In this document: positions 1 to 5,792 of the stretch, piece after piece
Layout: each line of letters begins with the position of its first letter
Position numbering within the stretch: position 1 is the stretch's first letter
Origin: an uncultured Acinetobacter sp.
GTDB lineage: Bacteria; Pseudomonadota; Gammaproteobacteria; Pseudomonadales; Moraxellaceae
Length of the DNA stretch: 6,089 nt
NCBI GenBank assembly: GCA_900771065.1
Contig: CAAGMP010000021.1
Coordinates: 1-6,089 of the forward strand
Direction: 5' to 3'
Notes under the pieces: generated by a model
Told to the model about the DNA's origin: nothing
The model's input: only the letters and a program-made list of their open reading frames with translations
Databases searched by the model: none
Translations under genes and position numbers: made by a program

Positions 1-244
1 AAGCACAAAAACTCTCTATGCTTGTGTCTGATTTGACTTGACCATTACAACAAGATCCTTTTACCGCAATAGCAACTTGTTTAAGTTGTTTATGTGCATG
101 AAAACCACGTGTTACACCTTCTTTGGTATTGAAAATGTAATATACCCGTTTGATTGGAAAAGGAATATTTTTATCTTGCTCTAAAGAAATGAGTGACCCA
201 CGATCATCACCATGTGCTTGTAATGGGATTAATTTAATTTGCAT
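1..244 (-). CDS. FdtA/QdtA/WxcM-like cupin, dTDP-keto-hexose 3,4-ketoisomerase family (N-terminal part only)
   Basis: The first 81 codons are present and the gene runs off the left edge. The start is the ATG read from 244 to 242, giving MQIKLIPLQAHGDDRGSL, a typical N-terminus for this family. Seen: the D-x-RGSL segment at residues 14-18, the IKRVYYIF strand at 31-38, and RGFHAHK at 46-52, whose two histidines (49 and 51) lie in the cupin active site of sugar 3,4-ketoisomerases. Known family role: cytosolic isomerisation of dTDP-4-keto-6-deoxyglucose on the way to dTDP-Fuc3NAc or dTDP-Qui3NAc, sugars of O-antigens, capsules and S-layers. Which isomer is made cannot be told from the N-terminus. 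Odd point: after VKGSC (61-65) the protein goes straight to CNGQVKSD, where family members as I recall them have a further hydrophobic strand of about four residues before the D-D/N-G turn, so a small in-frame deletion is possible. It lies 158 bp downstream of the glycosyltransferase on the same strand. Confidence 0.85.
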   Translation of the reverse strand, partial: MQIKLIPLQAHGDDRGSLISLEQDKNIPFPIKRVYYIFNTKEGVTRGFHAHKQLKQVAIAVKGSCCNGQVKSDTSIESFCA

Positions 245-296
245 AATAAACCTAAGGAAGCAATCCTTCGTAATCTATATTAGAGGATAAATAGTC

Positions 297-305
297 ATTG
301 TATCA
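297..305 (-). promoter_or_regulatory. Candidate extended -10 promoter for the cupin gene
   Basis: On the minus strand the spacer reads TGATACAAT, a TGn extension followed by TACAAT (five of six matches to the -10 consensus), about 50 bases upstream of the ATG at 244. No good -35 hexamer is seen at 16-18 bases. If real, the cupin gene has its own start in addition to any readthrough from the glycosyltransferase upstream. Confidence 0.3.
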
Positions 306-402
306 TTAGTTTAGAGTCGTTCACATTAAGGATTTGCCGTTGCAATAAATCGTATGGAAAGACTTAAAATAACTTTTTCCCAAATAAAAACACGGTTTCA
401 CT

Positions 403-1299
403 TTATTTAAAATATAACCAGTTTACCGATTCATGTAAGGTTTTTTTACACACGTTTTGCATAGCAGACCATTGCGCATATTGAAATTGATGTCTTTTTG
501 TCGGAATTAGTAAAGATAAGCTTTTATAAAATGGTGCTTTCCAACTTGCTTTCTGTGCTAATGAAATGAGTAAGTCATTAAATTTTTTGCTGTCAAAATG
601 TTTATATGCAAATAAAATTTGTGAACGATACCAACGATAAAAAAAGTCATAATTTTGATATGGTTCACTTGAACCACCTTTATGATAAATTTTGAGCTCA
701 TTATTCTTAATGAGCGGTAATCCTAATTTTTTAATACGTAAACATAAATCTTCATCTTCACAATACATAAAAAAATCAGGATCAAAACCATTCACTTTTT
801 GCATAATTTCTTTTCTAATTAAAAGCAAAGCACCGCTAAACCATGCAACTTGATCTGTAAAGCCAAAAGTTTCATGAAATTCAAAATCGTAAAATTCGGA
901 CTTATCTTCTTGATCATCGTTGATTAGTTGTGAAGTCATTAAACCGTAATTTGGGTGTAATTCGGTTGATTTTAAAAGATCGGTTAAATAGTGTGGTTGC
1001 AGCATTCTAAGATCGGGGTTTGCAATCAGTAAATGTTCACCTTTGGCATGTGTTGCAGCAAGATTCATGGCACGACCAAAACCAATATTGTGCTCCGATT
1101 GAATAATTTTTATATTGAGTAACTTATCATCTACTTCGGACAGATTTTTTAATGTTTGTTCCAAAACCGTATTTTGTACATTGTTGGTAATAATTACTTC
1201 ATAATTGCAAGGTTCTAAGTTTTGCTGCTGAAGATCTTGTAAAAAATTTAAAATAAATTGCTCAGTATTATAGTTAACAATAAGAATAGAAAGTTTCAT
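403..1299 (-). CDS. Family 2 glycosyltransferase, rhamnosyltransferase-like
   Basis: The 298-residue protein is predicted to transfer a sugar from a nucleotide donor onto a growing surface glycan at the cytoplasmic face of the inner membrane. Seen: the GT-A Rossmann start MKLSILIVNYNTEQF (1-15); the donor-binding stretch NIGFGRAMNLA (71-81); an NPD motif (94-96) in the place of the metal-binding DxD; a WFSGALLLIRKE segment (153-164) followed by GFDPDFFMYCEDEDLCLR (171-188), the acceptor/catalytic ED region of WbbL-type rhamnosyltransferases; and a conserved-looking histidine in IYHKGGSS (204-211). No long hydrophobic membrane helix is obvious. The length is usual for the family. The start is the first ATG that gives the complete beta strand; no good Shine-Dalgarno precedes it. 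The donor sugar cannot be assigned; rhamnose is only the commonest in this subfamily. It is divergent from the next glycosyltransferase and upstream of the cupin gene. Confidence 0.9.
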   Translation of the reverse strand: MKLSILIVNYNTEQFILNFLQDLQQQNLEPCNYEVIITNNVQNTVLEQTLKNLSEVDDKLLNIKIIQSEHNIGFGRAMNLAATHAKGEHLLIANPDLRMLQPHYLTDLLKSTELHPNYGLMTSQLINDDQEDKSEFYDFEFHETFGFTDQVAWFSGALLLIRKEIMQKVNGFDPDFFMYCEDEDLCLRIKKLGLPLIKNNELKIYHKGGSSEPYQNYDFFYRWYRSQILFAYKHFDSKKFNDLLISLAQKASWKAPFYKSLSLLIPTKRHQFQYAQWSAMQNVCKKTLHESVNWLYFK

Positions 1300-1329
1300 A
1301 TAAATAGATAGGAATTAAAAACTAAAGCT

Positions 1330-1335
1330 ATTGTA
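1330..1335 (-). promoter_or_regulatory. Possible -10 element for the minus-strand glycosyltransferase
   Basis: TACAAT on the minus strand matches five of six bases of the -10 consensus and sits about 30 bases upstream of the ATG at 1299. No convincing -35 element is visible. In such A+T-rich DNA a match of this quality is not rare. Confidence 0.2.
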
Positions 1336-1400
1336 AAACATTTAATTTCGAAAGTAAGAATAAACCTGATTTCTTTGCCGTCATTTAATCATTAATTTTT

Positions 1401-1409
1401 TGTTATACT
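1401..1409 (+). promoter_or_regulatory. Extended -10 promoter for the plus-strand glycosyltransferase
   Basis: TGTTATACT is a TGn extension plus a five-of-six -10 hexamer, about 32 bases upstream of the start at 1441. Transcription would begin near 1416. The -35 position holds no recognisable hexamer, which is tolerated by extended -10 promoters. Confidence 0.45.
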
Positions 1410-1440
1410 GCAATTTGATTTATTACGCGGTTAAAGTACA

Positions 1441-2235
1441 GTGAATATGCATTATTTAGAGCTAGATAAAATTAAGACATTTCATAAAAAATATAGCTTT
1501 TGTACTTTAGTGACCAATAAACAAGAATATGAAGAAATGTACGCCAGCGCTGTTCAGGCTGGCTTTGGTCGAGAAGATGTAGAATTTTTGTATTTAGATA
1601 ATACCCATTCGAACCAATTTGATGGATTTAGTGGCATTAATCATGCGTTGAAACATGTGCAGGGACGTTATTTAATTTTTTGTCATCAAGATATTTTATT
1701 TAAATTTGATACAATTGAAAAATTAGACCAATGCATTGCTGAACTTGAAGAAAAAGATCGAAATTGGGCAATTGCAGGCAATGCAGGAGCAAATCAGAAA
1801 GGAAAACTCATTTTACGTATTAGCGATCCACATGGAGATAATGTGTCGATTGGTCATTTTCCTGAACTTGTTATGAGTTTAGATGAGAATTTCTTAATTT
1901 TTAATCGACAGTATAACTTAGCTGCATCGGCAAATATGAGTGGATTTCATTTATATGGTTTAGATGTTTGTCAAAATGCACAATATTTAGGATACAATTG
2001 TTACGTTATTGATTTTCATTTGTTACATAAAAGTGCAGGAAAAATTGATAAAAAATTTGAACAAGCACAAAAAAATTATGCTCAATTACAACAAAAAAGA
2101 CAGTCACAGCATTTTTACGTGACAACGTGTACTAATTTTTATGCAAATCAATCAAAATTGATCAACTTTATTTTAAATATCAAACCTATTTTTAAGCTCT
2201 ATAAAAGTTTAAAAAAACGAGGATATATCAACTAA
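1441..2235 (+). CDS. Glycosyltransferase with CHQD motif (Glyco_tranf_2_5-like)
   Basis: The 264-residue protein resembles GT-A fold glycosyltransferases of the small class with a CHQD motif. Seen: the first beta strand YSFCTLVTNKQEY (18-30); a donor-site strand VEFLYLDNTHSNQFDGFSGINHAL (47-70), in which NTHSNQFDGFSGIN resembles the N-x-x-DG-asn pocket of the class; YLIFCHQDILF (77-87), with CHQD replacing the usual DxD; and the acceptor region ANMSGFHLYGLDVC (164-177), followed by DFHLLHKSAG (191-200), whose histidine would match the C-terminal metal/donor histidine. The tail (201-264) is lysine-rich and basic, suggesting peripheral contact with the membrane. The start is a GTG at 1441; an in-frame ATG at 1447 is equally possible because neither has a strong Shine-Dalgarno. 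It is transcribed alone, divergent from the other glycosyltransferase, and is followed by a structured spacer. Its substrate is unknown. Confidence 0.8.
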   Translation: MNMHYLELDKIKTFHKKYSFCTLVTNKQEYEEMYASAVQAGFGREDVEFLYLDNTHSNQFDGFSGINHALKHVQGRYLIFCHQDILFKFDTIEKLDQCIAELEEKDRNWAIAGNAGANQKGKLILRISDPHGDNVSIGHFPELVMSLDENFLIFNRQYNLAASANMSGFHLYGLDVCQNAQYLGYNCYVIDFHLLHKSAGKIDKKFEQAQKNYAQLQQKRQSQHFYVTTCTNFYANQSKLINFILNIKPIFKLYKSLKKRGYIN

Positions 2236-2294
2236 ATAGATCAAGAAAAATTTAGAATGAGCCATTCAAAATAAGAATCAAAACAGTAAAATTT

Positions 2295-2354
2295 ATGAAT
2301 GAAGACTGGTATTGGAAGTTATTTCCGATTTTGCCAAAGTCTTCTTATTTTTGA
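2295..2354 (+). CDS. Possible 19-codon small ORF in the spacer
   Basis: An ATG at 2295 opens a frame for MNEDWYWKLFPILPKSSYF, ending at TGA 2352-2354. Its codons span the inner stem of the inverted repeat. No Shine-Dalgarno precedes it (AGTAAAATTT), and 19 codons is well within chance in this DNA, so it is listed only as a candidate leader peptide or a remnant. The two Trp codons flanking a Tyr codon are notable but do not match the function of the next gene. Confidence 0.12.
   Translation: MNEDWYWKLFPILPKSSYF
2301..2352 (+). terminator. Probable terminator of the CHQD glycosyltransferase
   Basis: The inner stem GAAGACT/AGTCTTC (2301-2307 with 2338-2344) is followed at once by TTATTTTT, a T-rich tail, as in a rho-independent terminator. 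The 30-base loop is long but can close further through GGAA/TTCC. It lies 65 bases after the stop codon at 2235. Weaker than the hairpin at 5100-5135. Confidence 0.35.
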
Positions 2355-2428
2355 GTGGCTTTAGTTTTTCAATTCTTAGTTTGGATGAATATAATTAAAA
2401 TACACTCAAAAATATAAAATTACGTTAC

Positions 2429-2434
2429 TATAAT
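2429..2434 (+). promoter_or_regulatory. Perfect -10 hexamer upstream of the LOV/EAL gene
   Basis: TATAAT matches the -10 consensus exactly and would start transcription near 2441, leaving about 47 untranslated bases before the ATG at 2489. The -35 position (about 2405-2411, CTCAAAA) is poor, which suggests that an activator may help. That position overlaps the inverted copy CACTCAAAAATA (2403-2414). Confidence 0.45.
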
Positions 2435-2477
2435 TCAAAGTTGATAATTTAGTATTTCAAAAGATTATTGTGGAATC

Positions 2478-2481
2478 AGGG
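2478..2481 (+). promoter_or_regulatory. Ribosome binding site that decides the LOV/EAL start
   Basis: AGGG lies seven bases before the ATG at 2489 and four before the ATG at 2486. The longest open frame begins at a TTG (2468), which has only AAAGA a few bases upstream and would place this site inside the coding region. The ATG at 2489 is therefore preferred. Confidence 0.6.
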
Positions 2482-2488
2482 CAAAATG

Positions 2489-5080
2489 ATGTCTTATCAT
2501 AAAATTAGTTATACCAATGCGTTGTATATTTTAAATTTGTTTGGTAAACAAACTAATATGTCTATAGCATTGCAAAGTATTTCTAATTGGTTAGAGACAC
2601 TTATTCCAGATGCTATTGTTTCTATTATGCTTTTTTCAGAAAAAGAACAAACTTTAACTTTGGTTCACGCAAAAGATTATTTTTCAGAAGAGTATAAAAA
2701 CTTACTTAAAAATTTGAAAATAGGACCTATGGTTGGTTCTTGTGGTGCGGCGGCTTATCATAAAAAAATGATGATTTGTGAAAATTTAGCCGATCATCCA
2801 AATTGGAAAAAATTTCAAGATATTATTAAAAATGAAGAAATAGCCGCATGTTGGGCAATGCCCATGATTAATAGCGAAGGCAAACTGTACGGCACTTTTG
2901 GAACATATTATAAACAGCCAAAAAGCCCAACCGAATCTGAAATTAAAATACTGTACGAAGTTGCCGCATTAACCGCTTTATATTTAGATTACTTTTATGA
3001 ACATGAACATAAAAATGCAATGTACGATAAATATCATTCATTTTTTAATGATCATCCCGCAGCGGTTTATGAGCATAATTTAAATGGATTTATTATTCAT
3101 GCTAATGCGACCTCAAAAAATGTCAACGGTTTTACATCAGATCAAGTCGTGGGAAAATATTTTTTAGATTTTATTCCACATGATCATCAAGATAAAGTGA
3201 AAGAAGCTTTTACTTTAACGAAACAAGGTCATGTTCAACAGATTAAAATTCCAATTTATAATGCATTGCAGCAAATTTATTGGGCAGAACTGACTTATAT
3301 GCCTATTTTTCAACACAATGAAATTACAGGTATTTATGCAATTATAAAAAACATTACACGCAATTATAAATTAGAACAAGATTTAAATTTATTGAAACGC
3401 AGTGTGGAAGCCAGCCCGAATGGATTAACTATTATCACCAAAGATAATTTAGATTATCAAATTGTCTATGCAAATTTGGCTTTTCAGAAAATGACAGGCT
3501 ATTCTAAAGAGGAAGTGTTAGGCGGAAATTGTAAATTTATACAAGGTGTAGAAACTGATTTTAGTTCAGTTGAAAAAATTCGAAATGCCATTAAAAAAGA
3601 CCAAATGGTACAAGTCACACTCAAAAATTATAAAAAAGATGGCACTTGGTTTTGGAATAAAATTACTCTTAGCCCCGTATTTAATCAACAAAATACGTGC
3701 ACACACTTTATTTGTACTCAAGAAGACGTCACAAAACAACGTTTATATCAAGAACATATTAATTATCAACAGACCCACGACCAATTAACCGATTTGATTA
3801 ATAGACAAACGTTTGAACGACTTTTAGAATCTGCTTTTCAAAAATATGTGGCACAGTCTGATCGGTTGCTCACGGTTTTATATATTGATTTAGATGATTT
3901 GAGAACCATTACTCAAGATTTGAGCTATACGGATGGTGATGACCTTTTTAAAGAAATTGCGCAACGGTTAAAGTTGATTGCAAAAGATCAACATACACTT
4001 TCGCGATTTTCTGCCGATAGTTTTGCTCTATTAATCAATCAATCTTTAACTGAAGAAGAAATCATCATCATTGCAGAAAAAATTCTTAAAGATTTAGCCT
4101 TACCTTTTAAAATTCATGATCATTATATTCATTTAACGACTAATATTGGTATTGCTAATGCGACAAATCTTACTACAAATTCAAGAGAGTTAGTTTTTAA
4201 CGCTATTCAAACCATGTATAAAGCGAAAAATACTCAGATGAGTACGTGGCAATGGCACCAAGATACGGCTGAAAAAAACGAAAAAATTAATGAAGTGAAA
4301 CTACGCCATGACTTAACTTTAGCTTTGGAAAAACAGCAATTTCAATTGAATTATCAACCAATTTTAAATGCTAAAACTAAAAAAATTGTTGCAGTTGAAG
4401 CATTAATTCGTTGGTTTCATCCTGAGCGTGGTTTTATTTCACCAATCCAATTTATTCATTTAGCGGAACGCAGCGGACAAATTATTCCGCTTGGGAACTG
4501 GATTTTGCATCAAGCTTGTCAAGATATGATGGCAATTAATCAAAATCGTGTGAATCCATTAAAATTATCAGTCAATTTATCTCCAGCTCAATTTAAAGAT
4601 CCTTATTTAGTCAATCAATTTCAAGAAGTTATTTCTAAATATAATATGAATCCTGCATTGTTAAATGTGGAAATTACTGAAGGCATTTTGATGCTTGATA
4701 CGGAGCGCTCAATAAAAATTTTAGAAGAATTAAAACAATTAGGAATACAAGTTTCCATTGATGATTTTGGAACTGGTTATTCAAGTTTTAGTTATTTATG
4801 TAAATTTGCCATCGATCAAATTAAATTAGATCAAAGTTTTATTCATTTTTTACCGCAACAAGAAAAATATGCTGCTATCGTTACTTCAATTATTGAAATG
4901 GCAAAAAAATTACAGTTAGAAATTGTGGCTGAAGGAGTCGAATTGGCAGAACAGGTTCATTTTTTGGTGGAAAATCACTGTTCTTTATTACAAGGCTATT
5001 ATTTTTCAAAACCAGTTCCTCGAAATGAACTTGAAATTTTATTGAAAAATAATGATCTTTTTGTGAAAAAAGATCAGTAA
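2489..5080 (+). CDS. GAF-PAS-LOV-GGDEF(degenerate)-EAL protein, predicted blue-light-regulated c-di-GMP phosphodiesterase
   Basis: An 863-residue cytoplasmic sensor without signal peptide or membrane helix (numbering from 2489; a TTG at 2468 would add seven residues). Domains in order: GAF about 20-168 (GPMVGSCGAAAYHKK at 79-93); PAS about 180-291; LOV about 300-418; GGDEF about 424-590; EAL about 605-855. The second PAS has the LOV signature GGNCKFIQG (345-353) with adduct cysteine C348 (codon 3530-3532), flavin-contact Asn380 and Asn390 in LKNYKKDGTWFWN, and the signalling Gln411 in FICTQEDVT. The cyclase motif is SADSF (508-512) instead of GGDEF and no RxxD inhibitory site precedes it, so cyclase activity is unlikely. 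The EAL half keeps EALIRW (E637), NLSPAQF (N696), EITEG (E728), DDFGTGYSS (D758, D759), IKLDQSF (K779), AEGVE (E815) and QGYYFSKP (Q835): a full phosphodiesterase set. Known chemistry: hydrolysis of c-di-GMP to pGpG. That blue light changes this activity is inference. It is monocistronic and ends at a strong terminator. Confidence 0.93.
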   Translation: MSYHKISYTNALYILNLFGKQTNMSIALQSISNWLETLIPDAIVSIMLFSEKEQTLTLVHAKDYFSEEYKNLLKNLKIGPMVGSCGAAAYHKKMMICENLADHPNWKKFQDIIKNEEIAACWAMPMINSEGKLYGTFGTYYKQPKSPTESEIKILYEVAALTALYLDYFYEHEHKNAMYDKYHSFFNDHPAAVYEHNLNGFIIHANATSKNVNGFTSDQVVGKYFLDFIPHDHQDKVKEAFTLTKQGHVQQIKIPIYNALQQIYWAELTYMPIFQHNEITGIYAIIKNITRNYKLEQDLNLLKRSVEASPNGLTIITKDNLDYQIVYANLAFQKMTGYSKEEVLGGNCKFIQGVETDFSSVEKIRNAIKKDQMVQVTLKNYKKDGTWFWNKITLSPVFNQQNTCTHFICTQEDVTKQRLYQEHINYQQTHDQLTDLINRQTFERLLESAFQKYVAQSDRLLTVLYIDLDDLRTITQDLSYTDGDDLFKEIAQRLKLIAKDQHTLSRFSADSFALLINQSLTEEEIIIIAEKILKDLALPFKIHDHYIHLTTNIGIANATNLTTNSRELVFNAIQTMYKAKNTQMSTWQWHQDTAEKNEKINEVKLRHDLTLALEKQQFQLNYQPILNAKTKKIVAVEALIRWFHPERGFISPIQFIHLAERSGQIIPLGNWILHQACQDMMAINQNRVNPLKLSVNLSPAQFKDPYLVNQFQEVISKYNMNPALLNVEITEGILMLDTERSIKILEELKQLGIQVSIDDFGTGYSSFSYLCKFAIDQIKLDQSFIHFLPQQEKYAAIVTSIIEMAKKLQLEIVAEGVELAEQVHFLVENHCSLLQGYYFSKPVPRNELEILLKNNDLFVKKDQ

Positions 5081-5099
5081 TTTCTATCTTAAAGTTGAA

Positions 5100-5135
5100 A
5101 TAGAAGCATTCAAAATGAATGCTTCTATGTTTTTT
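5100..5135 (+). terminator. Strong rho-independent terminator after the LOV/EAL gene
   Basis: ATAGAAGCATTC (5100-5111) pairs perfectly over 12 bases with GAATGCTTCTAT (5117-5128) around an AAAAT loop, followed by GTTTTTT. It begins 20 bases after the stop at 5080. On the minus strand the hairpin is followed by TTTCAACTTT, a weaker tail, so it may also end the convergent gene whose stop is at 5147. Confidence 0.92.
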
Positions 5136-5146
5136 GAATATGAAAA

Positions 5147-5623
5147 TTAACCCGCATTTTTCATTAAATAAATAAAATCTGTAGTAAATTTGCTCACTAC
5201 AGCAGGTTGAGCAGTGTTATGTGCGCAAATCACTAAATTATGATCATCCGCTTTTCGACTTTTGCATGTTAAATTTGGAGAAGTTGCTAGTTTTTTAAAG
5301 AAAGTCACATTCTCGCTGGTTAATGAGCCTGCAATACCAACAATTTTTTGACCTTCATTAAAAGCAAAAACCAAAGGCATACCGTAGTATTCTTGTGAGC
5401 TGACAGTACTGTGAATAATTGAAGCATTTTTATTAAAAGTATCATCTTCCACAGTAAATGAACCTTTTAAAAATTGCTGACTTGCTTCTTCAGTTAAAGT
5501 TGGTTTTAGAAAAAATAGTACTGCTTTATTTTGTAATTTTTGTAATTGAACAAAATTCTCACCAGCATGCGCTGTACCAATCAATAAAAAAGTCGATAGA
5601 AGGGTCAAAGTTAGTTTTTTCAT
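5147..5623 (-). CDS. Secreted/periplasmic protein of unknown function, 158 residues
   Basis: I do not recognise this family. Seen: a clear Sec signal peptide, MKKLTLTLLSTFLLIGTAHA (1-20), with Lys2 and Lys3, a hydrophobic core and an AHA cleavage motif before GENF, so the mature protein is about 138 residues and probably periplasmic. There is no lipobox cysteine. The mature part has two cysteines, C120 and C133 (in NLTCKSRK and LVICAHN), well placed for one disulfide loop of 12 residues. It alternates polar and hydrophobic stretches (VLFFLK, PLVFAF, KIVGIAG), suggesting a small mixed alpha/beta domain. The start is the ATG read from 5623, the only one that gives a complete signal peptide; the ribosome site is weak. 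It is convergent with the LOV/EAL gene across a shared hairpin and divergent from the transporter. A link to c-di-GMP signalling is not shown by sequence. Confidence 0.85.
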   Translation of the reverse strand: MKKLTLTLLSTFLLIGTAHAGENFVQLQKLQNKAVLFFLKPTLTEEASQQFLKGSFTVEDDTFNKNASIIHSTVSSQEYYGMPLVFAFNEGQKIVGIAGSLTSENVTFFKKLATSPNLTCKSRKADDHNLVICAHNTAQPAVVSKFTTDFIYLMKNAG

Positions 5624-5656
5624 TTTGAGCTATTAGTTAAACTGATAAATTTTTGA

Positions 5657-5685
5657 TTTTTATCATATTTTCTTATGTTTTTCAA
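5657..5685 (-). promoter_or_regulatory. Candidate promoter of the secreted-protein gene
   Basis: On the minus strand TTGAAA (5685-5680; five of six -35 matches) is followed after 17 bases by TAAAAA (5662-5657; four of six). An overlapping TATGAT lies too close to this -35 to be paired with it. The untranslated leader would be roughly 25 bases. Confidence 0.35.
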
Positions 5686-5721
5686 TCTTTTGGGTTTTTT
5701 TAAACTTCACAGCTTTTTTTA

Positions 5722-5750
5722 TTGTAAAAAGATCATAATCATGCAATAAA
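5722..5750 (+). promoter_or_regulatory. Candidate promoter of the VIT-family transporter gene
   Basis: TTGTAA (5722-5727) and AATAAA (5745-5750) are 17 bases apart, and the second is preceded by TGC, making an extended -10 form. Each hexamer matches only four of six bases. Transcription would start near 5757, about 36 bases before the ATG. Confidence 0.35.
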
Positions 5751-5780
5751 AGTAAGCTATTTTAAAATTTTTCACTTAAA

Positions 5781-5785
5781 AAGAG
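5781..5785 (+). promoter_or_regulatory. Ribosome binding site of the VIT-family gene
   Basis: AAGAG lies seven bases before the ATG at 5793, a normal spacing, and supports that start. It is one of the clearer Shine-Dalgarno sequences in the window. Confidence 0.5.
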
Positions 5786-5792
5786 ACCGTGC

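Larger units (their letters stand above)
2261..2359. repeat. Long imperfect inverted repeat with nested inner stem
   Basis: The left arm GCCATTCAAAATAAGAA (2261-2277) and right arm TTCTTATTTTTGAGTGGC (2342-2359) are complementary apart from one T-G/C position and one extra A/T, separated by 64 bases. Inside them, GAAGACT (2301-2307) pairs perfectly with AGTCTTC (2338-2344), and GGAA (2314-2317) can pair with TTCC (2322-2325). The outer and inner right arms share TTC (2342-2344), so the two stems compete at that point. The right arm also has a second perfect partner downstream at 2403-2414. Confidence 0.6.

Noticed and set aside
254..268. Short hairpin AAGGA-agcaa-TCCTT in the cupin leader
   Set aside because: Only five pairs and a five-base loop, about 10-25 bases from the start codon; too weak and too common to call a regulatory structure.
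1375..1409. TTGCCG as a -35 partner for the TATACT at 1404
   Set aside because: The spacer would be 23 bases, outside the usable range; the extended -10 alone was called.
2255..2267. GAATG-agc-CATTC mini-hairpin as a minus-strand terminator
   Set aside because: Five pairs with low G+C, and there is no minus-strand gene for it to end at this point.
2261..2359. Inverted repeat read as a miniature mobile element
   Set aside because: No target-site duplication flanks the arms and only one copy is visible in the window; a terminator or switch reading fits its position after a gene better.
3570..3788. 72-codon open frame on the plus strand inside the LOV/EAL gene
   Set aside because: It is out of frame with the LOV and GGDEF motifs that the main frame encodes, is lysine/isoleucine-rich as expected from shifted A+T-rich codons, and has no ribosome site or family resemblance.
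5729..5750. Possible Fur box (GATCATAATCAT) upstream of the VIT-family gene
   Set aside because: Two left-hand hexamers resemble GATAAT, but the opposing right-hand hexamer does not match, so the 19-base consensus is not met. Attractive because of the metal transporter, but not supported.
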